DNA from: CAYFQV01 sp964413635
Lineage (GTDB): Bacteria > Spirochaetota > Spirochaetia > DSM-27196 > PWMO01
DNA: 64,000 nt
Reading direction: 5' to 3'
NCBI GenBank assembly: GCA_964413635.1
Contig: CAYPTH010000003.1
Coordinates: 1 to 64,000 of the forward strand
A program made the position numbers and the translations under genes. Below, piece after piece: positions 31,365-40,607 of the stretch (position 1 is its first letter; each line of letters begins with the position of its first letter). The notes below the pieces were generated by a model. That model saw only the letters and a program-made list of their open reading frames with translations, searched no databases and was not told the origin of the DNA.

Positions 31365-32674
31365 TGACTTCACGATCTCGCACTGGTTTTGACGTCGTGC
31401 TCCTCGGCGCCTTCGTGACGCTTGTAACAATTGGTGTGCTCTTCATCTACTCGAGCGGTGTCACAAGCTCGGGCGAGGTCTTTAGTCGCGAGTACCTTCG
31501 ACAACTCATATGGGGAGGTACGGGGCTCGTCCTCCTTGTCGGAGTCGCCTTCCTCGACTATCAATGGCTCCGACGCTGGTCCGTGCACATCTTCGTAGCC
31601 GCGATTGTGCTGCTCATCATAACTCTGATGGTGGGAAAGGTCGTAAACGGTGCTCGGTCGTGGCTCGGCATTGGTCCCCTCGGTATTCAACCCTCCGAAT
31701 TCGCGAAGGTCTGCCTCATTCTGCTCCTGGCGTGGTATTTGGAACGCCAGCGCAACCGGATCCAAGAGCTTCCGGTCTTTCTCGGCGGCTTGGCACTGTC
31801 CGTCGTCCCGGCCGGCTTAACGCTGATGCAGCCCGACCTCGGGACCGCCCTCGTCTTCGTTCCGCTATTCCTCGCCATGGCATTCGTTGCCGGCGCGCGA
31901 ACCAACCACGTTCTCTACGTCGTGCTTGTAGCGGGACTATCCTTTCTCTTCAGTGTCTTGCCCATATGGGCTCAGATGACAGGCGAGGGCGAGTCTCTGG
32001 TGGCCCAGGTCCTCAGGAACCGCAACCTCACCCTGCAGCTGCTGGCAGCAATCGCTGCGGTTGCAGCGCTGAGCGGGACAAGTTACCTCTTTCTGCGCCG
32101 GCGGTACCTGTACTGGATCTTCTATGGTGCCTCCGCGCTCTTTCTTGCAACCGCCGCGTCCATTCTTGCCCGCGAAGTCCTTCGAGATTACCAAATCATG
32201 CGGCTTGTCGTGTTTGTTGATCCCTACGTCGACCCTCGGGGCCACGGATGGAACATTATTCAGTCGACTACGGCAATCGGATCCGGAGGAGTCGTGGGGA
32301 AGGGCTTTCTCCAAGGGACGCACAGCCACTATCAGTACCTCCCGCAGCAGAGTACCGACTTCATCTTCTCTATCCTCGCCGAGGAGTGGGGCTTCCTCGG
32401 AGCTGCCTTCATTTTCCTTGGGTTTTTCGCCATTGTACTGCGCGGGGTTATTATCGCGCGAAACGCGAAGGACCTGTTCGGAGCCTATATCGCCACTGGT
32501 GTCGTCGGGCTCTTTCTCTTTCACTTCATGGTGAACATCGGGATGACGATCGGCGTCATGCCCATCACCGGCATCCCCCTTCTGCTCCTCTCACACGGCG
32601 GCTCGGCATTGTGGACGGCTTCTATTGGTTTGGGCCTTCTCATGAGCATCCACGGCCACCGCTTCAACTACTAG
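31364..32674 (+). CDS. rodA: Peptidoglycan glycosyltransferase RodA (SEDS family)
   Basis: 436 aa, ten or so membrane helices. SEDS landmarks include GARSWLGIGPLGIQPSEFAKV, LTLMQPDLGTALVF (catalytic Asp region) and GHGWNIIQSTTAIGSGGVVGKGFLQGT...YLPQQSTDFIFSILAEEWGFLGA. It is somewhat longer than the usual 370-410 aa because of an extra pair of helices before the GHGWN loop (about 215-275). It polymerises glycan strands together with PBP2. The longer frame from 31241 is inside mrdA and rejected; the ATG at 31364 shares one base with the mrdA stop. Confidence 0.96.
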   Translation: MTSRSRTGFDVVLLGAFVTLVTIGVLFIYSSGVTSSGEVFSREYLRQLIWGGTGLVLLVGVAFLDYQWLRRWSVHIFVAAIVLLIITLMVGKVVNGARSWLGIGPLGIQPSEFAKVCLILLLAWYLERQRNRIQELPVFLGGLALSVVPAGLTLMQPDLGTALVFVPLFLAMAFVAGARTNHVLYVVLVAGLSFLFSVLPIWAQMTGEGESLVAQVLRNRNLTLQLLAAIAAVAALSGTSYLFLRRRYLYWIFYGASALFLATAASILAREVLRDYQIMRLVVFVDPYVDPRGHGWNIIQSTTAIGSGGVVGKGFLQGTHSHYQYLPQQSTDFIFSILAEEWGFLGAAFIFLGFFAIVLRGVIIARNAKDLFGAYIATGVVGLFLFHFMVNIGMTIGVMPITGIPLLLLSHGGSALWTASIGLGLLMSIHGHRFNY

Positions 32675-32694
32675 ACACGCACGCCAGGTCGTCC

Positions 32695-35310
32695 ATGAAT
32701 CAATCAGTCGATCAATACAATACACGCTCCGCCGTTCACATACCGCGAGCCACATTTATGTCGGTTGACAATCCGGCCCGCTACGTTGGGGGTGAATACA
32801 AGTCGGTGCGCACGCTTCGGGAGCGCTTCGACGACCCGTCGACCCCCTACCTCGTTGCGCTGTGTTTTCCCGATCTCTACGAGATCGGCATGTCAAACAC
32901 CGCGATAAAGATCCTCTACACCCTGTTGAACGAGATGGAGGGGGTCCAGTGCGAGCGCGTATTCGCGCCGGCACCCGATTTTGAGCACGCGCTGCGAGAA
33001 TCGGGGACACCGCTGTACACGCTTGAGTCCCGTATTCCGCTATCACAGTGTGACATGGTCGCCTTCTCAGTAGGCTACGAATTGTCGGCAACGAACATCC
33101 TGAATGTTCTTGACCTCGGTGGCATCGAACTGAGGAGCGCGGATCGGGGCGATTCGGCGCCGGTTGTTATTGCCGGAGGCCCCGCCCTTATCAATCCCGT
33201 GCCCTTCGCTCCCTTCTTCGACGGGGTCTTCATTGGGGAGGCAGAGGGCGTCCTGCCGGACATGATTCGTGACCTCGTCGATGCCCGCACGCAAGGGGGT
33301 CGCGGCGCAGGAGACCGGCGGCGAGACGCCTCCCTTGCGGTGCTACGTGATCGGCCTGCGGTCTGGACAATGGACTCGCCCACAGCGACTCGTGCAATCT
33401 GGAAGGACTTTGGCGAGCGCGCGGTGAAGATTCAGTTTCCCGTGCCCAATACGCGCATTGTCCAGGACCACGCCACCGTCGAGATCATGCGCGGCTGTCC
33501 TCAAGGGTGCCGGTTCTGCAGTGCCGGCGTGCTCTACCGTCCCTTCCGCATGAAGCCCTACGAGGTCGTCGCGGAAGAGGTCGATCACCTGGTACACGCA
33601 CTGGGGTACCGCAGCATAACGCTCTCTTCACTGAGCTCAGGGGACTACAAAGACATATACGACCTCTACGTCCGCTTGAACCAACGATTCGCACACGAGC
33701 GCGTTGCCTTTGCTCTTCCGAGCCTGCGCGTCAACTCGATGACGCTTCCACTCCTGGAGCAAGTCAACCACGTACGAAAGAGCGGACTCACCTTCGCTGT
33801 TGAGACTCCGGGCGAAGCGGGGCAGCGGGCATTGAATAAGCTCGTTCCGCTGGAACACACTCTGCGCATCCTCAAAGAGGCGGAAAGCCGCGGTTGGCGC
33901 CATGCAAAGCTCTACTTCATGGTTGGACTGCCGGTACCCGGCCAAGAAAACGAGGTTGATGAAATCCTTGCGTATATTGACGAGTTGCAGCGAAACACGT
34001 CCATTCGCTTCAACGTTGCGGTTGCGACATTCGTGCCCAAGCCACACACACCGTTTCAGTGGGAGCGACAGCTCACGGAGGAGGAAGCGCTCGAGCGCAT
34101 TATGGAGCTCAAGCACGGCTTACGGCGCCGGAAGATCAAGCTCGGGTACCAGGCGCCCTTTCACTCCGTGCTGGAAGGCCTTATCGCACGAGGAGATGCT
34201 CGGGTCGCCGACATTCTGGAAGGGGCGTATCGTGGCGGTGCACGCTTGGACGCCTGGGAAGACCACATTGATCACGATCTCTGGCGCCGAGTCCTTGCGG
34301 AGGACTCCGCCGAATTGGTGGAAGAGCTCCTATCGGCACGGGACCTGGACGACGAGCTCCCGTGGGGTGGGGTGAAACTCGGAACGGCAACCAAGGCGCT
34401 CCGCCGCGAGCGAGAGCGCGCTCGAGAGCGGACGCTTACCGACGCATGCTCTCCCAATTGCCGAGAGAAATGCGGTGTCTGCAATACCGAGATTGCCGCC
34501 CGGACTGTTTCCGTCGGGGCAGGTGCCCCCACCGAGCAAGGCGATACCGGATCCGACAAGGCCGCCACCGAGGAGCTGGACCGCCATCCGGTCATCCTTC
34601 AATTCCACAAGCACGGTCGTGCCGCCTACATTGCCCACCTCAGCCTGGTCAATACCTTCGCACGCGCCTTCCTTCGGGCGGGCATACCGGTTGAATACAC
34701 CAGAGGCTTTCATCCAAAGCCAAGAGTGGAGTTTGCGCAACCCTTATCTACCGGTGTTGAGAGCGATGACGAGTATCTCCGCTTTTGGCTCGCCCTCAAA
34801 CAGGAGGGGGCTGTGCAAAGTTTCATACATGCTTCTAAAGTATGTGAACGTATCAACGAAGGACTGCCGCAGGGCTTGCGTGTGACCGAGGCCTGGGGTC
34901 ACAACAATGCGTCTAAGTATGATCGCACCGCACTGATGTCGGCGTACTGGGGTGGGGATTACGAGGTACAGGGTGAGCTCGATACAACAACGATCAGCGC
35001 CCTATCCGAGGCTCCGGAAATCCAAGAGCTTGATCTTGTTGCCGGAGCTCCATTCTCGGACGCCGACTCGGACGCTCAAAGAGCCCCCGACGGCGCCCAA
35101 GTGACCATTCGCATCCGGATAGACCGTTCACAGGGGAGTGGGCGAGGGCTAACCAAAATCCTCGAGAGCGCCCTCGGAACGCACCCTGTCCGCCACGGAT
35201 TTTCCGTCACCCGGCTTCGATCGCTGGCCCGCGGGTCGCACGCCTCGAACCCACAGAGCTTTCGGGATCGCTTTCCGCCGGCCGCGCTGAAGCGCGCCGA
35301 GCAGGCTTGA
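32695..35310 (+). CDS. Fused radical SAM protein (TIGR03960-like) with C-terminal DUF2344/TIGR03936 domain
   Basis: 871 aa. The N-terminal half has a B12-binding-like fold (DMVAFSVGYELSATNILNVLDLGGI ... VIAGGPALINPVPFAPFFDGVFIGEAEGVLPD), then a radical-SAM core with the 4Fe-4S motif CPQGCRFCSAG (about 265-272, CxxxCxxC) and LYFMVGLPVPGQENEVDEI. The last 250 residues (ILQFHKHGRAAYIAHLSLVNTFARAFLRAGIPVEYTRGFHPKPRVEFAQPL) are the DUF2344-type module that is a separate gene in many bacteria. A four-Cys cluster (CSPNCREKCGVC, about 583-594) joins the halves. Function unknown; RNA or ribosome modification is a guess. The ATG at 32758 is an alternative start. Confidence 0.9.
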   Translation: MNQSVDQYNTRSAVHIPRATFMSVDNPARYVGGEYKSVRTLRERFDDPSTPYLVALCFPDLYEIGMSNTAIKILYTLLNEMEGVQCERVFAPAPDFEHALRESGTPLYTLESRIPLSQCDMVAFSVGYELSATNILNVLDLGGIELRSADRGDSAPVVIAGGPALINPVPFAPFFDGVFIGEAEGVLPDMIRDLVDARTQGGRGAGDRRRDASLAVLRDRPAVWTMDSPTATRAIWKDFGERAVKIQFPVPNTRIVQDHATVEIMRGCPQGCRFCSAGVLYRPFRMKPYEVVAEEVDHLVHALGYRSITLSSLSSGDYKDIYDLYVRLNQRFAHERVAFALPSLRVNSMTLPLLEQVNHVRKSGLTFAVETPGEAGQRALNKLVPLEHTLRILKEAESRGWRHAKLYFMVGLPVPGQENEVDEILAYIDELQRNTSIRFNVAVATFVPKPHTPFQWERQLTEEEALERIMELKHGLRRRKIKLGYQAPFHSVLEGLIARGDARVADILEGAYRGGARLDAWEDHIDHDLWRRVLAEDSAELVEELLSARDLDDELPWGGVKLGTATKALRRERERARERTLTDACSPNCREKCGVCNTEIAARTVSVGAGAPTEQGDTGSDKAATEELDRHPVILQFHKHGRAAYIAHLSLVNTFARAFLRAGIPVEYTRGFHPKPRVEFAQPLSTGVESDDEYLRFWLALKQEGAVQSFIHASKVCERINEGLPQGLRVTEAWGHNNASKYDRTALMSAYWGGDYEVQGELDTTTISALSEAPEIQELDLVAGAPFSDADSDAQRAPDGAQVTIRIRIDRSQGSGRGLTKILESALGTHPVRHGFSVTRLRSLARGSHASNPQSFRDRFPPAALKRAEQA

Positions 35311-35334
35311 CAGGAAGACTGATTTTCCCGCTTG

Positions 35335-36252
35335 CTACTCGCGTTCCCGCTCCTTAACGCGACGCCACAGGGCCTCCAACTCCTCGATATCCCTCACGGA
35401 ATGATCCTTGGACTCGGCGCTCATACGCGCCTCCTTCATGACCGACGTGAAGCGCCGTTCGAACTTGTCGACTCCACGAGACAGGGCGAGGGAGGGGTCG
35501 ACTTTCAGTTTCCTCGACAGATTCACAACGGCAAAGAGAAGGTCACCGAGCTCCTCTTCAATGGCGGCATAGTCACTCCCGCCGGGCGCACGCGAGGACG
35601 AGCTCCCGCTCTCCGCTACCGTCCGAAGCTCGACGAGCTCTTCAGAGATCTTCTCAAAGACCGGAGCAACTCCCCACGCTTTCGGCCAATCGAAGCCCTC
35701 CTTGGCCGCGCTTTTCTGAACCCTCCGCGCCCGCTCGAGGGGAGAGACGCTCCGGGACACCCCTGGGTTCCAGGCGCTCCGACCCGAATCTCCCGTTGCC
35801 CCGGACTCACTTTCCGCCTTTTCCTGACGCTTGATATCTTCCCACTGTGCCTCTACCGCACCGGGGGTGCTCGCGTCAGCTCCGGCGAAAACGTGCGGAT
35901 GTCGTCGCACCAGCTTCTCCGAGACCTCCTCGAACACCTCGGCGACCCGAAATCGTCCCGACTCCTCGGCTATCACCGAGAGCATTGCGTTGATCAAGAA
36001 GAGGTCGCCCAATTCCTCACGGATCGCCGCGCTGTCGTTCGCATCAATTCCTTCGACGACTTCGAAGCCTTCCTCGATCACAAAACGGCGCATGGAGGAA
36101 AGGGTTTGATCGCGATCCCACGGACATCCATCCGGAGCACGGAGCCGCCGGATGATCCCGAAGAAACGCTGAATAGCATGAATCTCCTCCGGTAGCGGAT
36201 CATCGCCGGCCGAGACTCTATCCGTGCTGTCTTGTTCATTATACATGTTCAT
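35335..36252 (-). CDS. mazG: Nucleoside triphosphate pyrophosphohydrolase MazG
   Basis: 305 aa. House-cleaning enzyme that hydrolyses NTPs to NMPs and PPi. Two MazG modules: the first at about 30-125 with RAPDGCPWDRDQTLSSMRRFVIEEGFEVVEGI and EELGDLFLINAMLS (ExxE12-28ExxD metal pattern), the second at about 175-265 with RVQKSAAKEGFDWP and AIEEELGDLLFAVVNLSRKL. A Ser/Glu-rich linker separates them. Start at ATG 36252 (GGAAG upstream), ATG 36246 possible. The long plus-strand frame opposite (35332-36195) is a shadow. Confidence 0.95.
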   Translation of the reverse strand: MNMYNEQDSTDRVSAGDDPLPEEIHAIQRFFGIIRRLRAPDGCPWDRDQTLSSMRRFVIEEGFEVVEGIDANDSAAIREELGDLFLINAMLSVIAEESGRFRVAEVFEEVSEKLVRRHPHVFAGADASTPGAVEAQWEDIKRQEKAESESGATGDSGRSAWNPGVSRSVSPLERARRVQKSAAKEGFDWPKAWGVAPVFEKISEELVELRTVAESGSSSSRAPGGSDYAAIEEELGDLLFAVVNLSRKLKVDPSLALSRGVDKFERRFTSVMKEARMSAESKDHSVRDIEELEALWRRVKERERE

Positions 36253-36421
36253 ACGCTTCCACAGATCAACCCACCCACCTGCCGCTATAAGTAGACAGAA
36301 TATCCATTATCAGAAGTTCGGGAGGCGAAAATGAAGCAGCCTGGAATCCTCTGCGCTTTTCCCTCACGCCACCTGCGCACTCGTCATCTGCCTACTCGCG
36401 TGACCCTTTTCTATTGGTTTT
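36253..36421. other. Intergenic region between mazG and the recA-run tail
   Basis: 169 bp holding the presumed mazG promoter and the end of the long minus-strand run. TCACGC and GCGTGA can pair across a 28-nt loop but no T-tract follows, so I do not call a terminator. A plus-strand GGGAGG-N5-ATG at 36322-36333 opens a 58-codon frame with non-protein-like composition (see rejected items). Confidence 0.4.
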
Positions 36422-36715
36422 CTATCGATCCTCGGAAATACGTGCGAAGACCGAGACCAGAACAACTGCGGTTATCAATGCTGGGAAGATATTTACGGCG
36501 TTGTTGAAGTTCGCAAGCGCCTCGATGATGTCGTTGAACAAAAAGTCAATTACGCCTCCCAAGAACGATCCGACCAAGCCGACAATCAGCGCGCCCCAGA
36601 AGCGACCAAGGAAACGCCTTCGAAAGATGTATACGTACAAAATGCTCACGCCGAAGCCAATAACGGCGTACGTGAGCCCCACGGTAAGAAAATATGTCAT
36701 CCCCTGCTGTTCCAC
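36422..36715 (-). CDS. Small three-helix membrane protein, unknown
   Basis: 97 aa with a GTG start preceded by AAGGA at 6-nt spacing. Hydrophobic segments at about 8-29, 38-58 and 70-90, with a glycine-rich helix WGALIVGLVGSFLGGVIDFLF resembling transglycosylase-associated (GlsB/YeaQ-type) proteins, though it lacks the rest of that family pattern. Last gene of the recA run, 10 bp after the lipoprotein gene. Confidence 0.7.
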   Translation of the reverse strand: MEQQGMTYFLTVGLTYAVIGFGVSILYVYIFRRRFLGRFWGALIVGLVGSFLGGVIDFLFNDIIEALANFNNAVNIFPALITAVVLVSVFARISEDR

Positions 36716-36725
36716 GCATTGTTCC

Positions 36726-37478
36726 TTACTGATCCGGCTGCAATACGAAGTATCCTAGAAACTCCGGTGCGCTGTAAATCCGTTCGAAAGCCAAGCCGTC
36801 AATGCCGTAACCGAGTCCATACAGCGCGATATAGAGCTGTTGCTCAAATATCACCTGGTCGATGACCCTGCTGATCTGCTCTAAATCCTCGTCTTCTGCG
36901 CCATTGTAGCTGCCGAGGATGAATCCCTTCGGCGCTTGGGAGTCCTCTTGGGGGACGGAACGCGCCAAAGGCTCTTCGTTGCCAAGCCAACGCGCCGACG
37001 CCTCGTCGGGATCTACGGCCGATACCAGTCCGAATGATAGCGTGACCTCGAAATCCTGACTTTTTGCGCTCTGCGGCACGGGGATTAGTGGCAGCTCCTG
37101 CGATTCTACTGAGTCGCCGGAAGCGCGGACAACTCGCCGGTACCCTGTACTTTCGAGCACGCCCGTCCCCGGTGGGGACCCGAGGATTTGTTCTCTGTCC
37201 ACTTCGTAGTCTGTGCCGTCAGTTGCGTTGTTGTCGTAGAAGCGATAGTAAAGCTCGTAGCCCTTGAAGTCTTCCGTGTCGTTCGCTTCAACGTTGTGAT
37301 CAAACGTGACAACCGGGAGGGACTCCAAATCCTGCCCATCGGTTTCTCCCGGTGGTCCAATGAACCCGGCACTCGGTATCCCGCAGCCCCACAAGAGCAG
37401 CCACAAGAGCAGAATGGTACCGAAGAGTGGGACAAGCCCGAAGGCGGCCGGCGAGCCGCCGCGTCGCGCCTCGATCAT
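36726..37478 (-). CDS. Predicted lipoprotein, unknown
   Basis: 250 aa. A signal sequence with a lipobox ending LLLWGC (Cys about 32), so acylation and membrane anchoring are likely. Spirochaete lipoboxes are relaxed, so LWGC is acceptable. The mature part is acidic (LESLPVVTFDHNVEANDTEDF), contains a fibronectin-like strand pattern (KGYELYYRFYD) and no known domain. Its start codon overlaps the cyclase stop by 4 nt (ATGA), so the two are translationally coupled, which hints at a shared sensory job. That link is inference. Confidence 0.75.
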   Translation of the reverse strand: MIEARRGGSPAAFGLVPLFGTILLLWLLLWGCGIPSAGFIGPPGETDGQDLESLPVVTFDHNVEANDTEDFKGYELYYRFYDNNATDGTDYEVDREQILGSPPGTGVLESTGYRRVVRASGDSVESQELPLIPVPQSAKSQDFEVTLSFGLVSAVDPDEASARWLGNEEPLARSVPQEDSQAPKGFILGSYNGAEDEDLEQISRVIDQVIFEQQLYIALYGLGYGIDGLAFERIYSAPEFLGYFVLQPDQ

Positions 37479-39862
37479 TCCCCGCCGTTCTCGACCACAT
37501 CGATGAGCTCGTAGATTACGACCGGACGGTTTTTTCCCTTAACGCGTATGTTGTCAAGCTCACGGGCGATCACCCGATCCTTCACCAGCCCATAGGTGTA
37601 CTCGCTCATGATGATGTTCGTCCCGTACACCTTATTGGTCGCTTCGAGTCGAGCCCCCAAGTTTACGTTGTCTCCGGTAAGCGTATAGTTCATTCGACCC
37701 TGAGAGCCCATGTTCCCGACAGTCATAATCCCGGAGTTCAGTCCTATTCCTATATCGATGCGTTTCTGCTCGGGCCACTGCGCATTCAGCTCATGAAGCG
37801 CTGCCATCTGTTTCAGAGAGCATTCGCAGGACAGGTATGCGTGGTCCGCCTCCGGTAGTGGCGCTCCCCAGAAGCACATGATCTCGTCTCCAACGTATTT
37901 GTCCAGGGTTCCTCGATACTCCATGATGATGTCGGTCATTCGGGTGAGATACTCGTTCAGATGGTTTACAAGCTCCTGCGGCGTCATTGACTCCGACAGT
38001 GTGGTAAAGCCGCGGATGTCGGAGAAGAAGACCGTAAGCTCCTTATCCACGCCACCCAGCTCCGGTGGATTGTCCAGAATCTGGTCGACAACTGTCGGGC
38101 TGACGTAGCGGCCAAACATGTCGCGAATGCGCCGCTTGTCTCGCTCTTCCGTCATGACTCGATAGACGACAATCGCAATGAAGCTGATGCCAATGGCAAT
38201 CGCCGGTGTTACGAAGTCCAGGATAACCGCTTCCACATCGAAGAGGATGGTACTCGTGAGAAAAAGCGCCACAACCAGCACCACCGTCACGACAACCGAC
38301 CACAGCGTACCGATTCGCGCCGTGAAGAAGGCCACAATGAGGATGAGTCCCGCCAGAATGGCCAGGTTCACCCATTCGGGCACGTAGTGCAGAAAGTTGT
38401 CCATGATGACGGTATTGAGGGCGTTCGCAAACATTTCAATTCCGTACATGAGACCGTACGGGGTCGGTTTCTCGTCGTCGACTATTCCGGCAGCGAAGGC
38501 ACCAACCATGACAATCTTATTGGCAAGAGCCTTTGTTGGGGGCCAGGTCTCCGGATCCGGTCCCGGGACGCGAGCAGCGTAGCCGGCGAAGGGGCGTACC
38601 GGAAAGGTCTGGTACCCGTCCCGGGCTGCACTCGACCGAACTCCCATGTAGTTGATGAGCATCTGTCCTTCATCATCAATGGGTATTCGGATCTCTGGGA
38701 CCTCTCGATACACAGCCTCTTCGACGAGATTTCCCTCTTCGTCGAACGTGGCCGGCTCCGCCACGATCTGGTAAGGTTGCCACTCCCCTGTCTCTACGTT
38801 GAAAACCTCGGGACTGGGCAAAAGGATGTGGGAGCCGACTTCTACCTGGACTTCCTCGATCCCGACGTTCAGGTAATCCATGGCAAGGAAGAGCGTTATC
38901 GCGGGGATGAAGTGATCCTGGAAGCGTCGAATCAAGTAGATGCTGTCATCCGCCTCGCCATCGTCATTCGTGTCGATCATCTGCGCCGGAGCGAGCTCTT
39001 CCATCTCCGTGCGAAGATCGGCGAGACGCTCCTCGGTCAGGGGATATGAGATGTTGTGCTGCCATCCGTCTCGGTCGAACCACGCCAGCCTTTGGTAAGA
39101 CGAAGGGTCGAGCTCGTAGTCCGTCGTTAGATTGCGGAGCGGAATAGTCTCTACCAGCCGCGAAGTCTTCGCGATCATGGTCTGATGACGGTAGATGTCG
39201 TCGAAGTCGTCGTGGAAGTTCGCGTGTCCGTAACCCCGCGCTTCTCGCGCCAAGGGCTTTAACGGTGGATCCAATCCCATGTTGAGCGGCAAGTCCTGCC
39301 AGTCCCCGGTGACGTTCGTGATCTCGCCGACGTTCTCAAAGAAGGCGTCGTGGCGCTCAAAGAACTCCTGTGCCGTATTCGCCGGGGGCGGATTGAGCTT
39401 GAGAATGGTCTCAAGGAAAACCCGTCCGTTGTTCTTGATTGCTTGCTGGAGGAGCGCGTCATTGTGGGCGTTGTTCGAGGGCTCGTTTATGAAGACGTCG
39501 AGCAAAATGGAGCGCTCGCGTTCATTTTCATTGCGAATGCGCGACAACGAGTCCAAGAAGTCGGCCCATCGATAACGATCAAAGGGCCACCGCCCAAACC
39601 GGCTCAAGGTGCTGTTTTCTATACCCACAATGAGGATATCCGAGGATATCTTCGGATTGCGCTCAACCCGGGTGACGCCTTCCTGAATCGTCTCCCCGCG
39701 GAAGACATTCTTCAGGCGAAAGTGCACATCCAGCATCTGGGTCTCGAGGCGATCAAAGACTACCGTCGTGTTCCCGACAAGGACAATCGCCCCGAAGAGC
39801 AACAAGCCGATGATCAATCCGAAGTACTTAACCTCGAATATCTTGGTCCTCTTCTGTTTCAT
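37475..39862 (-). CDS. CHASE2-domain adenylate cyclase
   Basis: 795 aa. N-terminal membrane helix (about 13-33), a large extracytoplasmic CHASE2 sensor (about 35-460, including IGIENSTLSRFGRWPFDRYRWADFLD), three membrane helices (about 505-575) and a class III cyclase domain (about 600-780). Catalytic residues are present: metal Asps in FFSDIRGFT (about 614) and YVGDEIMCFWG (about 659), the adenine-selecting Lys in TLDKYVGD (about 656) and Asp in LTGDNVNLGARLE (about 734), plus the transition-state Asn and Arg of that same motif. cAMP is therefore the expected product. Sits in the recA run, 18 bp after a TPR protein. Confidence 0.92.
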   Translation of the reverse strand: MKQKRTKIFEVKYFGLIIGLLLFGAIVLVGNTTVVFDRLETQMLDVHFRLKNVFRGETIQEGVTRVERNPKISSDILIVGIENSTLSRFGRWPFDRYRWADFLDSLSRIRNENERERSILLDVFINEPSNNAHNDALLQQAIKNNGRVFLETILKLNPPPANTAQEFFERHDAFFENVGEITNVTGDWQDLPLNMGLDPPLKPLAREARGYGHANFHDDFDDIYRHQTMIAKTSRLVETIPLRNLTTDYELDPSSYQRLAWFDRDGWQHNISYPLTEERLADLRTEMEELAPAQMIDTNDDGEADDSIYLIRRFQDHFIPAITLFLAMDYLNVGIEEVQVEVGSHILLPSPEVFNVETGEWQPYQIVAEPATFDEEGNLVEEAVYREVPEIRIPIDDEGQMLINYMGVRSSAARDGYQTFPVRPFAGYAARVPGPDPETWPPTKALANKIVMVGAFAAGIVDDEKPTPYGLMYGIEMFANALNTVIMDNFLHYVPEWVNLAILAGLILIVAFFTARIGTLWSVVVTVVLVVALFLTSTILFDVEAVILDFVTPAIAIGISFIAIVVYRVMTEERDKRRIRDMFGRYVSPTVVDQILDNPPELGGVDKELTVFFSDIRGFTTLSESMTPQELVNHLNEYLTRMTDIIMEYRGTLDKYVGDEIMCFWGAPLPEADHAYLSCECSLKQMAALHELNAQWPEQKRIDIGIGLNSGIMTVGNMGSQGRMNYTLTGDNVNLGARLEATNKVYGTNIIMSEYTYGLVKDRVIARELDNIRVKGKNRPVVIYELIDVVENGGE

Positions 39863-39880
39863 GGCGCCCCGCCCCGGTTG

Positions 39881-40588
39881 CTAAGAAGCTTCTTCTATGA
39901 GCCCCTCGGATGTGAGCCAGATTATACGGTCGCGTGCAAAGTTTGTCCAATTGCTGGAGGCGTACCCCTCCGTCAGTTGTCGGTAGTAGTCGGCCGCTTC
40001 GCTCCAGGACTCTTGGCTCTCATAGAGTCGTCCGAGGGAGAAGAGTGCTCGGGGGACCTCGGCGGCGCTGTCCTCTGAGTAGCTTTCAACTAGTCGCGTG
40101 AGCGCCTCAATGGCAGCGGGCCTTCCCCCGGCCTCCTCGTGCGCTGCCGCGGCGTTGTAGAGAGCGACGGACGCGAGGTGGCTTTCCTCGTTTTCGTCCG
40201 CGACGGCAGTGTACCAGGTGGCGGCTTCGGTCCACTCTTCCTGCTGCCAGTGCAAGTTCCCCCGGAGGAAACGCGCTCGCGCGGCAGCGTAAAAACCACT
40301 GTATCGCGACGTTAGATGGTCGAAGGCGGAGATGAACTCTTCCTCGATTTGCCCACGTGCGTCGTCGTCGGCCTCCTGCCACGCCGTGTAGGTTTCTTCG
40401 AGGTCCGCCAGTTGCTTCGCTGCGGCGGATGCCCGGTTGTCGCGAACCTCGAAGTAGACAAAGAGTGCCACGACAACAACTACCACCGTACCGAGAACAA
40501 TGAGAAGCGGGATTCGATACCGTGTAATGAAGTTTTGCACCGCTTCGGAAATTGCGGCCTTGGTGTCTCGCTGAGGTGCGTTACTCAT
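39881..40588 (-). CDS. YfgM/TPR-type membrane-anchored protein
   Basis: 235 aa. Short cytoplasmic N-terminus (with AVQNFITRYR), one membrane helix (about 28-47, PLLIVLGTVVVVVVALFVYF), then a periplasmic TPR-like helical domain (ARFLRGNLHWQQEEWTEAATWYTAVAD, ALFSLGRLYESQESWSEAADYYRQLTE). Architecture matches YfgM, a periplasmic chaperone-network component associated with SecYEG, but sequence identity looks weak. AAGGAG lies 9 nt before the ATG. Confidence 0.75.
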   Translation of the reverse strand: MSNAPQRDTKAAISEAVQNFITRYRIPLLIVLGTVVVVVVALFVYFEVRDNRASAAAKQLADLEETYTAWQEADDDARGQIEEEFISAFDHLTSRYSGFYAAARARFLRGNLHWQQEEWTEAATWYTAVADENEESHLASVALYNAAAAHEEAGGRPAAIEALTRLVESYSEDSAAEVPRALFSLGRLYESQESWSEAADYYRQLTEGYASSNWTNFARDRIIWLTSEGLIEEAS

Positions 40589-40607
40589 ACCCTCTTGCTC
40601 CTTGAAT

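Noticed and set aside
32248..32694. Upstream in-frame extension of the radical SAM gene to 32248
   Set aside because: This part lies inside rodA in another frame and gives an Arg/His-rich peptide. The ATG at 32695 fits the family.
35332..36195. 287-aa plus-strand frame opposite mazG
   Set aside because: It lies antisense to a clear MazG protein with both active-site motifs, and its own composition is unlike a folded protein.
35332..36421. Terminator at the end of the recA run
   Set aside because: Inverted repeats present are short and have no U-tract, so I cannot support a terminator here.
36331..36507. Plus-strand frame of 58 codons with a strong GGGAGG-N5-ATG in the mazG upstream region
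   Set aside because: The product is rich in Arg, His and Pro with no regular pattern, and the last third overlaps the antisense membrane-protein gene. It looks like a chance ribosome-binding site.
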